A DNA stretch of 64,000 nt from Streptomyces viridochromogenes (GCF_001270495.1 NZ_LGUR01000219.1:161088-225087), one strand, 5' to 3'; positions 43,948-52,957 are shown, numbered from the stretch's first letter. Program-made: numbers and translations. Notes: generated from the letters alone by a model not told the origin.

Positions 43948-44010
43948 AGGATTCGAACCTGCGACACCCGCTTTAGGAGAGCGGTGCTCTATCCCCTGAG
44001 CTACGAAGGC
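43938..44010 (-). tRNA. tRNA-Arg (anticodon CCU)
   Basis: 73-nt cloverleaf on the minus strand starting GCCTTCGTAGCTCAG and ending CGGGGGC-A. Anticodon arm CCGCT-CTCCTAA-AGCGG places CCT as anticodon, reading AGG. T-arm GCAGGTTCGAATCCTGC is standard. The 3' CCA is not encoded. The 3' half is duplicated only as a 10-base piece at 33242, in line with this gene being the insertion site of integrative elements. Confidence 0.95.
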
Positions 44011-44437
44011 AGGGGCTTGTAAAAAACCTTGGAGAAAACCCAGTGAGTGGATCTTCAGCCAAGGCGCACAAGCCCGCTGGTCAGTGGTGGTGTACCAGGT
44101 GCTCGCGACGGTTTCCCGGGCGGACATCCAGCGCGACCTGACCGCTGACGTGAACAGCGTAGCGGATCGGGGCGGGGCGAAGGTGTGGAGTACCGGGGTG
44201 GGGCGTGGTGAAGGGCTTGACCTGCAGCCTTCTGCGCAGGGCTGGTTAGTGTTCGACTCGGTCTGCGGGTGGCGGTGGCTCGGTTTGTCCGTTTCGTCGC
44301 GGACGCGGAGCCGAGGTCGTTTCAGGTGGAGGAGTGATCGCCGCCGGCCCTTTCGCGGCGAAGCGTGTCGGGTCAGACCGCCTGCGCCTGGCTGATGCCG
44401 AGGCGCGAATCGCTGGGGGCCCCGCGCACCCCACCCG

Positions 44438-44587
44438 GCCGACATCGACCCGCCGAGCCTGCTGATCTACACCTCGCGCGGCATCGGCACGCCCAAGGAC
44501 GTGATGTACAGCGAGCGCATGGTGCTCGGTCTGTGGGGCGGCGGGCTCATGCCCGGTGAGGAGGCGCGGCCGGAGGCCGTCAGCTAG
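44438..44587 (+). pseudogene. adenylate-forming enzyme (carboxylic acid reductase-like) remnant
   Basis: Plus frame 44438-44587 reads DIDPPSLLIYTSRGIGTPKD then VMYSERMVLGLWGGG and stops at TAG. This matches the A3/P-loop region LLIYTSGTTGTPKGAMYTER of AMP-forming ligases, nearest to carboxylic acid reductases. The key GTTGxPKG has decayed to RGIGTPKD. Only about 50 codons remain. Flanks (44011-44437) show nothing else recognisable. Confidence 0.75.
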
Positions 44588-44666
44588 CTGTCGAGGAGCC
44601 GACATCGCCGCGGCGCAGCAGATGGGCGAGGACGTAGATCGCGGACAAGGGCGGAAGCGGAAGCTT

Positions 44667-44750
<84 letters not shown>

Positions 44751-45488
44751 TGGAGTCGTAGTCGGCGCCGGTGCCGCAGTCGTACTCGAAGCCGTCAAAG
44801 TCAGGATCTGTTGGTTCCACGGACGGTGCCCGCTCGCCGGGGCAGGGGAAGATGGCGTAATTGTGAACGCTCGGCCCCGCGTTGGCGACGAGGGGCGGGC
44901 TTCGGGACATGAGGGTGGGGGAGCGTCAAGCGCGACCCGCGCTGCAATCAGCCATCGTCTGCGACGGGATCCCGTGGGCGGGTGTGGTCCACGGCACTTT
45001 CGTGCGCTTCGGTGTGCGGTGCTCAAGTCGCCGAACGGGTCCGATTTGCGTTGTTATTTAACAGGCTGGAAACGTGGGCGGGCACGGTATCACCCCTGCC
45101 CGGGGCGCCCGCAAAGCCAGCGCAAAGAAAGTATGAAGCGGTGCGTGGGGAATGGATGGCGACCCATGGCCATTTTTGGTCTCCCGGAAGGCTCCTCGCT
45201 GGAAGGAACTTGACTGGCGAGAGTGGCTGAATTTAGCGTTCTGTGTGGGTCGGCTCCCCGGGGTGGGGAAGTGGTGTGACACGTGCACGGGGGGAAATTA
45301 GTGTCACGCGGCCGATCTCTTTGTCGCGCATTCAATCACCATGCGTGCAGTCGCTTCGGTGTCGTGTCGAATTCCGGGACCGTGCCGAATTCGCCGGACG
45401 AAATCAACATGAGACCGCGGCAGCTACCTCGACCGAGGGGGCAGCGCCGCGGACTCCGCGATGCAAACGAAACAGAAACGGGGTTGCC

Positions 45489-46508
45489 GTGGGAACGACA
45501 GAACTTCAGAAGCCGCAGACCGATTTACTTCGGGACAAGAAGATCGCGGTGGTGTACGGTGCCGTATCCGAGGAGGACGGCCTGTACATACGCAACGTAC
45601 CGCGCGAGAAGTGGTCGCTGGTTGCGATTATGGATGCTCTTTCGAGCCTTGGTTTGCATGCGGAGCATGTGGACCCCACGCAAGATGATTTCATCGAGCG
45701 TATCCGGCGGTTCGACGTGGCTTTCCTCAATGTGCACGGGCCGTACGGTGAGGATGGCAGGATTCAGGGTCTCCTCGATTATCTGTCCATCCCCTACACT
45801 TCTTCCGGGGTCCTGGCCAGCAGTATCGGGATGGACAAGATAGCCAGCAAGGCGATATTCGCCTACCTCGGCCTGTCCGTTCCCCGTGGCGTTCCCCTTC
45901 TTCGCTCCCGGAACGCAGAGATACCCGCGAGTTTCCCCTTCCCCGCCATGCTCAAGGCGGTGGACGGCGGCAGCAGCGTCGGCATGGCGCTGATCAACGA
46001 CCCGGCGGACCTGCCCAAGGAAATCGATGTCCTGCGTCGGCGAGGGTTCAAGAGGCTCTTCCTTGAGGAGTACATCCAGGGTCGAGCGGTGACGGTGAGC
46101 GTCATGGAATCGGCGGAGGGTGCGGACCCTGTCGTGCTCGCCCCTCTCGAATTCATCACCGAGTCCGAGTACTACGACGAGTCGACGAAGCTCGGCGGCC
46201 CCGGGGCGCCGAGCGCCGAGTACGTCGTCCCGGACGATCTGGCGCCGCACGTCTTCAAGGACCTGTCCGAGTCGACGAGGGCCATCTATGAATTCCTGGC
46301 GTGCCGGGGCGCCATACGAGTCGACTACATGATCGACCAGAGCGGCACGATCTACCCGCTCGAAATCAACACGATCCCGGGCTTGCAGCAGCAGAGCAAC
46401 CTCCCGGTTTCGTGCGGACTTGAGGGGATCGCATACCCGCGACTCATCGAGAGCCTGCTCGTCAGTGCCGTCGAGTCCTTCGAACCCGCTCCATGGGCGG
46501 TCCGGTGA
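45489..46508 (+). CDS. D-alanine-D-alanine ligase-like ATP-grasp enzyme
   Basis: 339 aa from the GTG at 45489; earlier in-frame codons are non-coding in character. Ddl hallmarks: LNVHGPYGEDGRIQGLLDYL, GMDKIASKAIFAYLGLSVP, MLKAVDGGSSVGM (ATP-grasp loop with Lys), FLEEYIQGR, and RVDYMID followed by PLEINTIPG. It should ligate two amino acids or similar via acyl phosphate. The N-terminal substrate loop differs from housekeeping Ddl (VVYGAVSEEDGLY in place of GG.S.EHEVS). First of five coupled genes with an exporter, a C39-like protein, a FemAB-like transferase and another ATP-grasp ligase, which suggests dipeptide building for a secreted metabolite rather than cell-wall synthesis. Confidence 0.85.
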   Translation: MGTTELQKPQTDLLRDKKIAVVYGAVSEEDGLYIRNVPREKWSLVAIMDALSSLGLHAEHVDPTQDDFIERIRRFDVAFLNVHGPYGEDGRIQGLLDYLSIPYTSSGVLASSIGMDKIASKAIFAYLGLSVPRGVPLLRSRNAEIPASFPFPAMLKAVDGGSSVGMALINDPADLPKEIDVLRRRGFKRLFLEEYIQGRAVTVSVMESAEGADPVVLAPLEFITESEYYDESTKLGGPGAPSAEYVVPDDLAPHVFKDLSESTRAIYEFLACRGAIRVDYMIDQSGTIYPLEINTIPGLQQQSNLPVSCGLEGIAYPRLIESLLVSAVESFEPAPWAVR

Positions 46509-47821
46509 TTTCCAGGCTCCACCTCCTCCCGCCGCCGGGGGGTTTGCGGCGGTTCGCCGTCGCCAACCTCATCAACACCATCGGCAGCGGGCTGTACATC
46601 ACCAGCGGCACGCTGTTCTTCACGAGAGCCGTCGGCCTGACCGTCGAGCAGACGGCTCTCGGGCTGACTGTGGGAACGGGGGTCGGCCTCGCTCTGATGA
46701 TGGTGTTCGGGCGGCTCGCCGACCGGTTCGGGCCCAAGCGCGTCTATATCTCGCTGCTGGTGGCCCAGGCGCTCATGATGGCGGCTTTCACGCAGGTGCG
46801 GAGTTTCTCCTGGTTCCTCGTGGTGGCGACCGCCAGCGGCATCGCGGATCGCGGGATCTCCGGCACGGTCGGTTCTCTGATCCACGCCATGAGCGACAAG
46901 GAGAACCGGATCACGGCCAGGGCCCAGCTCAGGACCGCCACCAACGTGGGTCTGGGCGTGGGCACCCTGATAGCGGGGGTGTCGCTGCTGCTGGACACGG
47001 CGGCGGCATACACCTTCGTGGTGGCGGGCAACGCCGTTCTCTTCGCCGTCGCCGCGGCGATGCTGGCCAACGTGAGCGTCGAGCCCCGCCAGGCCCGGGT
47101 CCCGCAGCCCGCCGACGCGGGCGCCGCCCGCCGTTCGGGACCGCTGCGCGACCGCCGCTATCTCGCCGTGACCGCCGCGAACGGGCTCCTCGCCCTGCAT
47201 GTGAGCGTGTTGAGCTTCGCGCTGCCGCTCTGGGTGGCCGACCACACGGAAGCGCCCAAGTGGTCCATCGCCCTGATCATGGTCGTGAACACGGTCCTCG
47301 TGGTCCTCCTCCAGGTCCGGGCCGGCCGTCGCGCGTCCGACGTCCCCCGGGCGGCACGGATGGCACGGGTGACCGGTGTCGTCTTCGCCCTGGCCTGCCT
47401 GACGATGGCGACCACCGAGTCGCTGGGGCCGGTGCTCTGCGTCGGCGTACTCCTGCTGTGGACCGCGATCTACACCGCCGGCGAACTGTGGCAGACCTCC
47501 GCCGAGTTCTGCTTCGGGTTCGAGTTGGCACCCGACGACGCCCAGGGCGCCTACCAGAGCGTCTTCGCCCTGGGACCGGGCGTGATGCGAGCCGTGGCGC
47601 CGACTCTGCTGGCCACTCTGGTCCTCGGCAACGGAACCACGGGATGGATCGGGCTCGCGGGGTTCTTCCTGGTGTCCGGGCTCCTGGTCTCCGGCGCGGC
47701 CCTGTCGGCGCACCGTAACCGGGACGTGAACGGGGACGTGTTCCCGCGGTTTGCCGAGACCGCCCATGCGGAGTCCCCGGAACGGGCGGAGACCCCGGAA
47801 CGGAGCGTGGTCCCTTCATGA
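46505..47821 (+). CDS. MFS exporter of the ATP-grasp cluster
   Basis: 438 aa from the GTG at 46505, which overlaps the ligase stop (GTGA); an ATG at 46493 is the alternative. Twelve membrane helices with motif A at GRLADRFGPKRVYI. C-terminal tail acidic (ESPERAETPERS). Its stop overlaps the next start by 4 bp. Probable product exporter and self-resistance determinant for the cluster. Confidence 0.88.
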   Translation: MISRLHLLPPPGGLRRFAVANLINTIGSGLYITSGTLFFTRAVGLTVEQTALGLTVGTGVGLALMMVFGRLADRFGPKRVYISLLVAQALMMAAFTQVRSFSWFLVVATASGIADRGISGTVGSLIHAMSDKENRITARAQLRTATNVGLGVGTLIAGVSLLLDTAAAYTFVVAGNAVLFAVAAAMLANVSVEPRQARVPQPADAGAARRSGPLRDRRYLAVTAANGLLALHVSVLSFALPLWVADHTEAPKWSIALIMVVNTVLVVLLQVRAGRRASDVPRAARMARVTGVVFALACLTMATTESLGPVLCVGVLLLWTAIYTAGELWQTSAEFCFGFELAPDDAQGAYQSVFALGPGVMRAVAPTLLATLVLGNGTTGWIGLAGFFLVSGLLVSGAALSAHRNRDVNGDVFPRFAETAHAESPERAETPERSVVPS

Positions 47822-48543
47822 AGTCCCTTAGAGCGAGACCACGGTTGACCATGCCGTTGACCGTCCGGCGCTATGCCCAGCACTTCACCGTGGAGGAACA
47901 GTCCGACAACGGCTTCGCCTGGCCTCCGGGCGGGCCGGAGGCCTGGGGTGAGAAATGCTGCGGGCTGGCCTGCCTACGCATGATTCTCGACCACTACGGC
48001 CTGCCGGTTCCCTCCCAGCGTCGGCTGCTGGGGGAAGGGCTGGAACAGGGCGCCTACACCCCCAACGGGTGGATCCACAGGGGCCTCGTCGAGATCGCCG
48101 GCGCACACGGGCTGTCCGGGGCGGCAGCACCCTTCACGTCCGCCGCGCAGCTCCAGAGCATCGCGGAGGCCGGCATTCCGAGCATTGTGTCGTGCACCTT
48201 CCGTTTCCCGGAGGACGGCCGTAAGGGCGGGCACCTCGTGGTGTTCTGCGGCGAGGTCGTGAAAGCGGGCCGACGGTACGCCACGTTCGCGGATCCGTCC
48301 CGGTGGGGCGCCCAGCACACGGAGCTGCCTGCCGAACGGTTCTGGGCGAGCTGGACGGGACGGGGCGTTCCCCTGTGGCCGCGGGACTGGCCCTCCGAAC
48401 GGATCGCGGACGAAGTCGGTCCCGAAGTCGCCGGCCTGCTCGGGATTTCTCCCCAGCCCGACGCCTTCCCCCAGACCGACCCACTCGCCCAGCCCGACGC
48501 CTTCCACCAGTTCGACAACGTCAGTGTGCGGGGGGTCAGATGA
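47818..48543 (+). CDS. C39-like papain-fold protein
   Basis: 241 aa, ATG overlapping the MFS stop (ATGA). Peptidase_C39_2-type motifs: WGEKCCGLACLRMILDHYG with the catalytic Cys in C-C-G, GGHLVVFCG with the His, and FADPSRWG with the Asp. Complete triad, no signal peptide, no ABC transporter fusion. The last ~30 residues hold a short repeat (SPQPDAFPQTDP, AQPDAFHQFD). In some non-ribosomal pathways papain-fold proteins of this kind act as amide-forming acyltransferases instead of proteases. Here it could trim, transfer or cyclise the product. Role is inference. Confidence 0.75.
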   Translation: MKSLRARPRLTMPLTVRRYAQHFTVEEQSDNGFAWPPGGPEAWGEKCCGLACLRMILDHYGLPVPSQRRLLGEGLEQGAYTPNGWIHRGLVEIAGAHGLSGAAAPFTSAAQLQSIAEAGIPSIVSCTFRFPEDGRKGGHLVVFCGEVVKAGRRYATFADPSRWGAQHTELPAERFWASWTGRGVPLWPRDWPSERIADEVGPEVAGLLGISPQPDAFPQTDPLAQPDAFHQFDNVSVRGVR

Positions 48544-49679
48544 ACATCGAGGTGGTGAAGAGTCTCGACGGCGTGGAGAGCGATTCCTGGGACGCGCTCG
48601 CGGGCGGCTCGTTCTACGCGAGTCACGCGTGGATGGCGTACCAGGAGAGGGATCCCGCCTCGTCCGTGCGCTATGTGCTGATCCGCGATGCCGAGAAACG
48701 GCTCGTCGCAGGAGTCCCGGTCTACCTCGTGGACTCCGAGGCGAGCGGCATGTATGACCCGGCAAGGCTCTTTCCCGACATGCCGCAGCAGAACCGGACC
48801 CTGGAACGCACGGTGTTGGTGGGAAACCGGCGCGGCTACGCGAACCGAATTCCCACGGTCGAGGGCCTGGCACAGCGTCAAGACGTCATCAGGCAACTCG
48901 TCGAAGCCGTCAATCTCATCGCGGCGGAAGAGGCCGACGGCCAGGCGTGGTGGCTCTACCTCAACGAATCGGACGCGGAGGCCCTGTCGCCGTACGCGTC
49001 GGACTCGCTGCCCAGACTGCTTGCCGCGGACTGCGCGATCGCACTGCCCGGAACCAGCTTCGAGGACTATCTCGGATCCGGTTCGAGCAATATGAGGCGA
49101 CAGGTCCGCAAGGACCGCCAGGCGTTCACGGCTGCCGGTTACAGCTGTTCGGAACAGCCGTTCGCCGACTGCTGGGACGACATCAGTCCGCTGATCGCCT
49201 CGCATCAGCAGCACCACGGCGAGCCGGCCGATCCCGATTTCATCCGTGCCCTCATGCGGGATCAGTCCGAGGCGACCCAGGACACAGGCGTCGTGCACGC
49301 TTGCCACAAGGGCGGCCGGATGGTCGGTTGCACGCTCACGTACGTGACGACACGTGAAGTCACGTCCAGGGCCTATGGGTTCGATCACCGGCAGCCGGCG
49401 GACGCGGCGGAGTACTTCGAGCTCCTCTACTACCGCCCCATGGAGGCGGCCTACCGGACTGGCGCGTCCCGTCTCCACCTGGGAATCGGCACCCTTCAAC
49501 CGAAAATCCGTCGCGGGGCGGACGTCTTCCTCCTGTGGGGACTGAGGACCGGAACGGCACTCGACGACGATCCCGGCGCGGCACGCGCCCACAACAGTGC
49601 CCGCTGGCAACGGCTCGCCGGGGAAATGGGCAGGGCGGCGGAGAAAGCAGCGTCGCCCTTCCTCACGACAGCACTTTGA
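48540..49679 (+). CDS. FemAB/BioF2-like GNAT-fold acyltransferase
   Basis: 379 aa, ATG overlapping the C39-like stop (ATGA). A double GNAT layout as in FemAB-like/DUF482 proteins: N-terminal SFYASHAWMAYQERD, the central basic SNMRRQVRKDRQAF, and C-terminal FELLYYRPMEAAYRTGASRL with GIGTLQPKIRRG. Relatives transfer amino acids from aminoacyl-tRNA or acyl groups from CoA to an amine. Between two ATP-grasp ligases it may add a third building block to a small peptide. A 20-bp tandem repeat begins at its last codons. Confidence 0.78.
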   Translation: MNIEVVKSLDGVESDSWDALAGGSFYASHAWMAYQERDPASSVRYVLIRDAEKRLVAGVPVYLVDSEASGMYDPARLFPDMPQQNRTLERTVLVGNRRGYANRIPTVEGLAQRQDVIRQLVEAVNLIAAEEADGQAWWLYLNESDAEALSPYASDSLPRLLAADCAIALPGTSFEDYLGSGSSNMRRQVRKDRQAFTAAGYSCSEQPFADCWDDISPLIASHQQHHGEPADPDFIRALMRDQSEATQDTGVVHACHKGGRMVGCTLTYVTTREVTSRAYGFDHRQPADAAEYFELLYYRPMEAAYRTGASRLHLGIGTLQPKIRRGADVFLLWGLRTGTALDDDPGAARAHNSARWQRLAGEMGRAAEKAASPFLTTAL

Positions 49680-49740
49680 TCCGTACAGCAGCACTCTGAT
49701 CCGCACAGCAGCACCTGCATCCGCACAGCAGCACTCTGGT
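49661..49740 (+). repeat. 20-bp tandem repeat
   Basis: Three units of CCGyACAGCAGCACyTGsAT-type sequence at 49681-49700, 49701-49720 and 49721-49740, plus a diverged unit at 49661-49680 that spans the stop codon of the FemAB-like gene. They fill the gap before the second ATP-grasp gene. Confidence 0.85.
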
Positions 49741-49771
49741 TCTTGATCAATCGCGAAAAATGGGGGGAACA

Positions 49772-51031
49772 ATGCCGACAAGTAACGGCTGGATAGTTTT
49801 CGTGGAGTTGCACACCCTTCCCGGAGGCGGCCGGGGCCGGCTGCATTCCGGTGCGGCCGTAACGGCCCCGTGCCGTGCTCAGCTGGAAGCCGCCAAGCGG
49901 CTGGGGTTCCGGACGGCCGTAGCCGCGTCCGACCGTGATTCCTACGGCAGCCAATTCGACGACGTGGTCGACGCATGGCTGCTGACGGACACCAGGGATG
50001 CCGCCGGAATCGTGCACGTCATGAGGGCGTTGGGCGGCGAGATCGTCGGCGTGTTCAGCTCCGTGGACAGTTTCGTCGGGGTTGCGGCGGCGGTTGCCGC
50101 CAAGGTCGGGCTCGCGGGACCTTCGCCTCTGGGGGCCGGCATCGCACGGGACAAGGCCGTGGCCCGCGCCGCGCTGGCGGCTGCCGGGGTCCCCGACATC
50201 CGGTGGGGCGTCAGGTCCGCGCACGACGACGACCTGGACTCGCCCATCGGGTACCCCTGCGTCGTCAAGCCCGTGGACGGAGCGTCCAGTTGGGACGTGG
50301 CACTGGCGGAGGACGCCCAGACCGTACGTGACGTGGCGGCCCGGCACCTGAAGCGCGCCTACGGCAGGCGGGTGCGCCCTCAGCGCAAGCTCCTGTTCGA
50401 GGAGGTGCTCGTCGGCCCGCTGCTGAGCGCGGAGGGCTTCGTCGACGGCGGCGAGGTGCGCATCATCGGCTACTCGGACCGGGTGCTGTCCGCTCCGCCG
50501 CGATTCGTGGAGCTCGCCGTCCGTTTCGCGGCCGAGCGCCCCTTCGACGGTGCGGACGACTACGTGGCCGAGACGCTGGCCGCGTTGGAGTACGACTTCG
50601 GCGCCTTCCACCTGGAGTTCATCCTCACGTCGGACGGCCCCCGCCTGGTCGAGCTCAACCCCCGTTTCGTCGGCGCCGGTGTCCAGCACGCCATCAGTGA
50701 GCTCACCGGCGTGACGCCGGCCGAGCTGCTGATGGCGAAGCTCACCGGCGGCAAGGTGCCCGAGTTCCCCCGGGAGGGAGCGGTCACGGAGCTGTATCTG
50801 ACCGCACCGGCCTCCGGTCGGCTGGAGGGCGTCCGGGGGCTCGACGAAGCGGTGACCACGGAGGGCTGCCGTGCCGCCGGTCTCTACGTCCGCGTGGGGG
50901 ACGAGGTGAGCAGCGAGGTCGAGTCCAACAGCCAGTACATCGGCTACGTGCACGCCGTGGGGGACAGCCGCGAGGAGTCGTACGAGATCGCCTTGTCGGC
51001 GGCGTCGCGCATCGCCTACGAGATCCGATGA
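49772..51031 (+). CDS. ATP-grasp carboxylate-amine ligase
   Basis: 419 aa from the ATG at 49772, with GGGGGGAA just upstream. Pre-ATP-grasp Rossmann part (AAVTAPCRAQLEAAKRLGFR, VVDAWLLTD), then DKAVARAALAAAGVPDI, YPCVVKPVDGASSWDV (ATP loop with Lys), LLFEEVLVGP, and FHLEFILTSDGPRLVELNPR with the metal-binding Glu and Asn. It belongs to the group that joins amino acids in antibiotic-type dipeptide pathways. C-terminal domain (KVPEFPREGAVTELYLTAPA) is biotin-carboxylase-like. Fifth gene of the cluster and separated from the others only by the tandem repeat. Confidence 0.85.
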   Translation: MPTSNGWIVFVELHTLPGGGRGRLHSGAAVTAPCRAQLEAAKRLGFRTAVAASDRDSYGSQFDDVVDAWLLTDTRDAAGIVHVMRALGGEIVGVFSSVDSFVGVAAAVAAKVGLAGPSPLGAGIARDKAVARAALAAAGVPDIRWGVRSAHDDDLDSPIGYPCVVKPVDGASSWDVALAEDAQTVRDVAARHLKRAYGRRVRPQRKLLFEEVLVGPLLSAEGFVDGGEVRIIGYSDRVLSAPPRFVELAVRFAAERPFDGADDYVAETLAALEYDFGAFHLEFILTSDGPRLVELNPRFVGAGVQHAISELTGVTPAELLMAKLTGGKVPEFPREGAVTELYLTAPASGRLEGVRGLDEAVTTEGCRAAGLYVRVGDEVSSEVESNSQYIGYVHAVGDSREESYEIALSAASRIAYEIR

Positions 51032-51103
51032 GCCGTCGCGGCGGGGTACGGCGCGTCCGCAACGGACGATGTGGACCTTGACCTGCGCCCCGCCGCAGTC
51101 ACC

Positions 51104-51682
51104 TCAGACGAGCTCGCTCCCGGAAGCAACGACGACCCCGTACGCGTCCGCGATGGCCGCCAGCGCGCTGCGGTGCAGCTCGTCGGCGGAGACGTCGACG
51201 ATCGACCTGGTGGCGCAGGTGTCCGCCGGGACCGTGGGCTTGTTGCCGCGCAGGGCCGCGGAGGCGGACGTGTAGGCGACGCACATGTGGGTCATGAACC
51301 CGGCGATGATCACGGTGTCGTTGCCGGCTTCGTCGACGAGCTTGCCGAGGTCGGTCCCGTGGAAGGCGTCCGGGGCCTGCTTGACGACCACGGGCTCGCC
51401 CTCGATCGGGGCCACGCTGGGGTGTATCCCGCCGATGTCCTGGCGGATGTCGTAGAGCGAACCCTCGCCGTCGTCGTGCTGGACGTGGATGATCCCGGCG
51501 CCGGCCGCGCGGGCACGGGACAGCAGGTCCGACGCGGCGTCGAGGGCGGGCTTCCAGCCGTCGAGCTCCATCGCGCCGCGGGTGTAGGTGTTCTGGTAGT
51601 CGATGAGCACGAGGGTCGAGGACGCGAGGCTCGCGGTGCTGCTGTCCGCACCGGCGAGTTCGCGCAGCGTCTTGCTTGCCAC
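51104..51682 (-). CDS. isochorismatase-like cysteine hydrolase
   Basis: 192 aa from the GTG at 51682 (GGAGAA upstream). Catalytic triad residues of the family: Asp in LVLIDYQNTY, Lys in PVVVKQAPDAF, Cys in FMTHMCVAYT with the cis-peptide. Substrates include nicotinamide-like amides and carbamoyl compounds. It converges with the ATP-grasp gene and is divergent from a GlxA-type regulator (234-bp gap), a common regulator/hydrolase arrangement. Confidence 0.9.
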   Translation of the reverse strand: MASKTLRELAGADSSTASLASSTLVLIDYQNTYTRGAMELDGWKPALDAASDLLSRARAAGAGIIHVQHDDGEGSLYDIRQDIGGIHPSVAPIEGEPVVVKQAPDAFHGTDLGKLVDEAGNDTVIIAGFMTHMCVAYTSASAALRGNKPTVPADTCATRSIVDVSADELHRSALAAIADAYGVVVASGSELV

Positions 51683-51699
51683 AGGGCTTCTCCATAGGT

Positions 51700-51790
51700 C
51701 TACAGGGCCGTCAGGTCTACAGGGCCAAGGGGCCGAAGAACCGAAGGGTCAAAGGTCCGAAGGTCCAAAGGTCCGAAGGGCAGGTGGGGA
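51700..51790. repeat. short GGTCCGAAG direct repeats
   Basis: Irregular copies of AAAGGTCCGAAGG and GTCTACAGGGCC fill the divergent gap between the cysteine hydrolase and the AraC gene. Confidence 0.6.
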
Positions 51791-51916
51791 TACGGGTGAG
51801 GGAAAGCGTGTTCAACAGCCCGTTGACCCCTCATGCGACGCTATGGCCCGAACCGACGCGTCGGCAATGACGCGCTACTTGCAGAAACCGACTCCGGGTG
51901 GGGACCGTTGGGGACC

Positions 51917-52957
51917 GTGAACCAGCCGATCGTGAACCGGCTGATCGTGATCGTGCTGTTCGAAGGCGTCGACCTCCTCGACGTCACCGGTCCGCCGGAG
52001 GTGTTCTCCCTCGTCCCGCGCGAAGCCACCGAGCGGGGCGGCTACGAGGTCGTGCTGGCCGCCGAGACACCGGAGCCGGTGACGACGGCGGCCGGCGTGC
52101 GGATCATGCCCGACGCCACCTTCGACGAAGTCGGCGCACGGGCGATCGACACCTTGCTGGTGCCCGGCTCCGTCGAGGTCGACAGCGAGCAACGCATCCA
52201 CCCCGTCGCCGAGCCCGGCACGGTGGCCCGGGTGAAAGCGCTGGCCGCCCGTACCCGCCGGGTGGCCTCGGTCTGCGTCGGTGCGCACATCCTCGCCGCC
52301 GCCGGGCTCCTCGACGGCAAGCGGGCCACCACGCACTGGTCGACCGCGCAGCGGCTCGCCGCAGACCATCCGGCGGTGCGGGTCGACCCGGATCCGATCT
52401 TCATCCGCCAGCAGGGGGAGGAGGGCGAGGTCTGGACCGGCGCGGGCATCAGCGCCTGCCTCGACCTGTCCCTCGCTCTCGTCGCCGAGGACTTCGGCGA
52501 GAGCGTCGCGCTGAGCGTGGCCCGCCGGCTCGTGATGTACCTGAAGCGCCCCGGCGGGCAGTCCCAGTTCAGCGTGCCGTTGGAGCAGGTGTCCACGACG
52601 CGGCGCGTGGAGGACCTGCGGCATCACATCCTGAGCCACCTCGACCAGCGCCTCACCGTCCCGGACCTGGCCGCGTACGCGCATGTCAGTGACCGTCAGC
52701 TCACCCGGATCTTCAAGACCGAACTCGGCACGACGCCGCACGCCTACGTCGAGTCGGCCCGGGTCGAGAGAGCCGCCAACCTGCTGGAGACCACCGACGA
52801 CACGCTCGAACGGGTCGCTTCCGTCTGCGGATTCGGCACCGTCGACACCCTCATCCGAGCGTTCCGTCGCCGCCTCGCCACGACGCCGAGCGAGTACCGG
52901 GCCAGGTTCCGGATCACCCCGCCGCCCCTGTCCGGCGCGCCACACGGACCGGCTTGA
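51917..52957 (+). CDS. GlxA-family AraC regulator with DJ-1/PfpI domain
   Basis: 346 aa from the GTG at 51917. Residues about 8-190 are a DJ-1/PfpI-like amidotransferase fold (VLFEGVDLLDVTGPPEVF, VASVCVGAHILAAAGLLDGK), where the Cys sits at the nucleophile elbow. Residues about 230-330 form the AraC double helix-turn-helix (RLTVPDLAAYAHVSDRQLTRIF; TLERVASVCGFGTVDTLIRAF). It probably controls the divergent cysteine hydrolase gene. Confidence 0.92.
   Translation: MNQPIVNRLIVIVLFEGVDLLDVTGPPEVFSLVPREATERGGYEVVLAAETPEPVTTAAGVRIMPDATFDEVGARAIDTLLVPGSVEVDSEQRIHPVAEPGTVARVKALAARTRRVASVCVGAHILAAAGLLDGKRATTHWSTAQRLAADHPAVRVDPDPIFIRQQGEEGEVWTGAGISACLDLSLALVAEDFGESVALSVARRLVMYLKRPGGQSQFSVPLEQVSTTRRVEDLRHHILSHLDQRLTVPDLAAYAHVSDRQLTRIFKTELGTTPHAYVESARVERAANLLETTDDTLERVASVCGFGTVDTLIRAFRRRLATTPSEYRARFRITPPPLSGAPHGPA

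Noticed and set aside
46352..47767. 471-codon minus-strand ORF opposite the cluster MFS gene
   Set aside because: Gly/His/Arg-rich with no domain; the plus strand has a proper 12-helix MFS with coupled start and stop.
48540..49679. Cell-wall FemX-type branching enzyme with Ddl-like ligase as a glycopeptide (van) resistance set
   Set aside because: No VanH, VanX or VanS/R genes are present, and the exporter plus second ATP-grasp enzyme fit metabolite production better; cannot be fully excluded.
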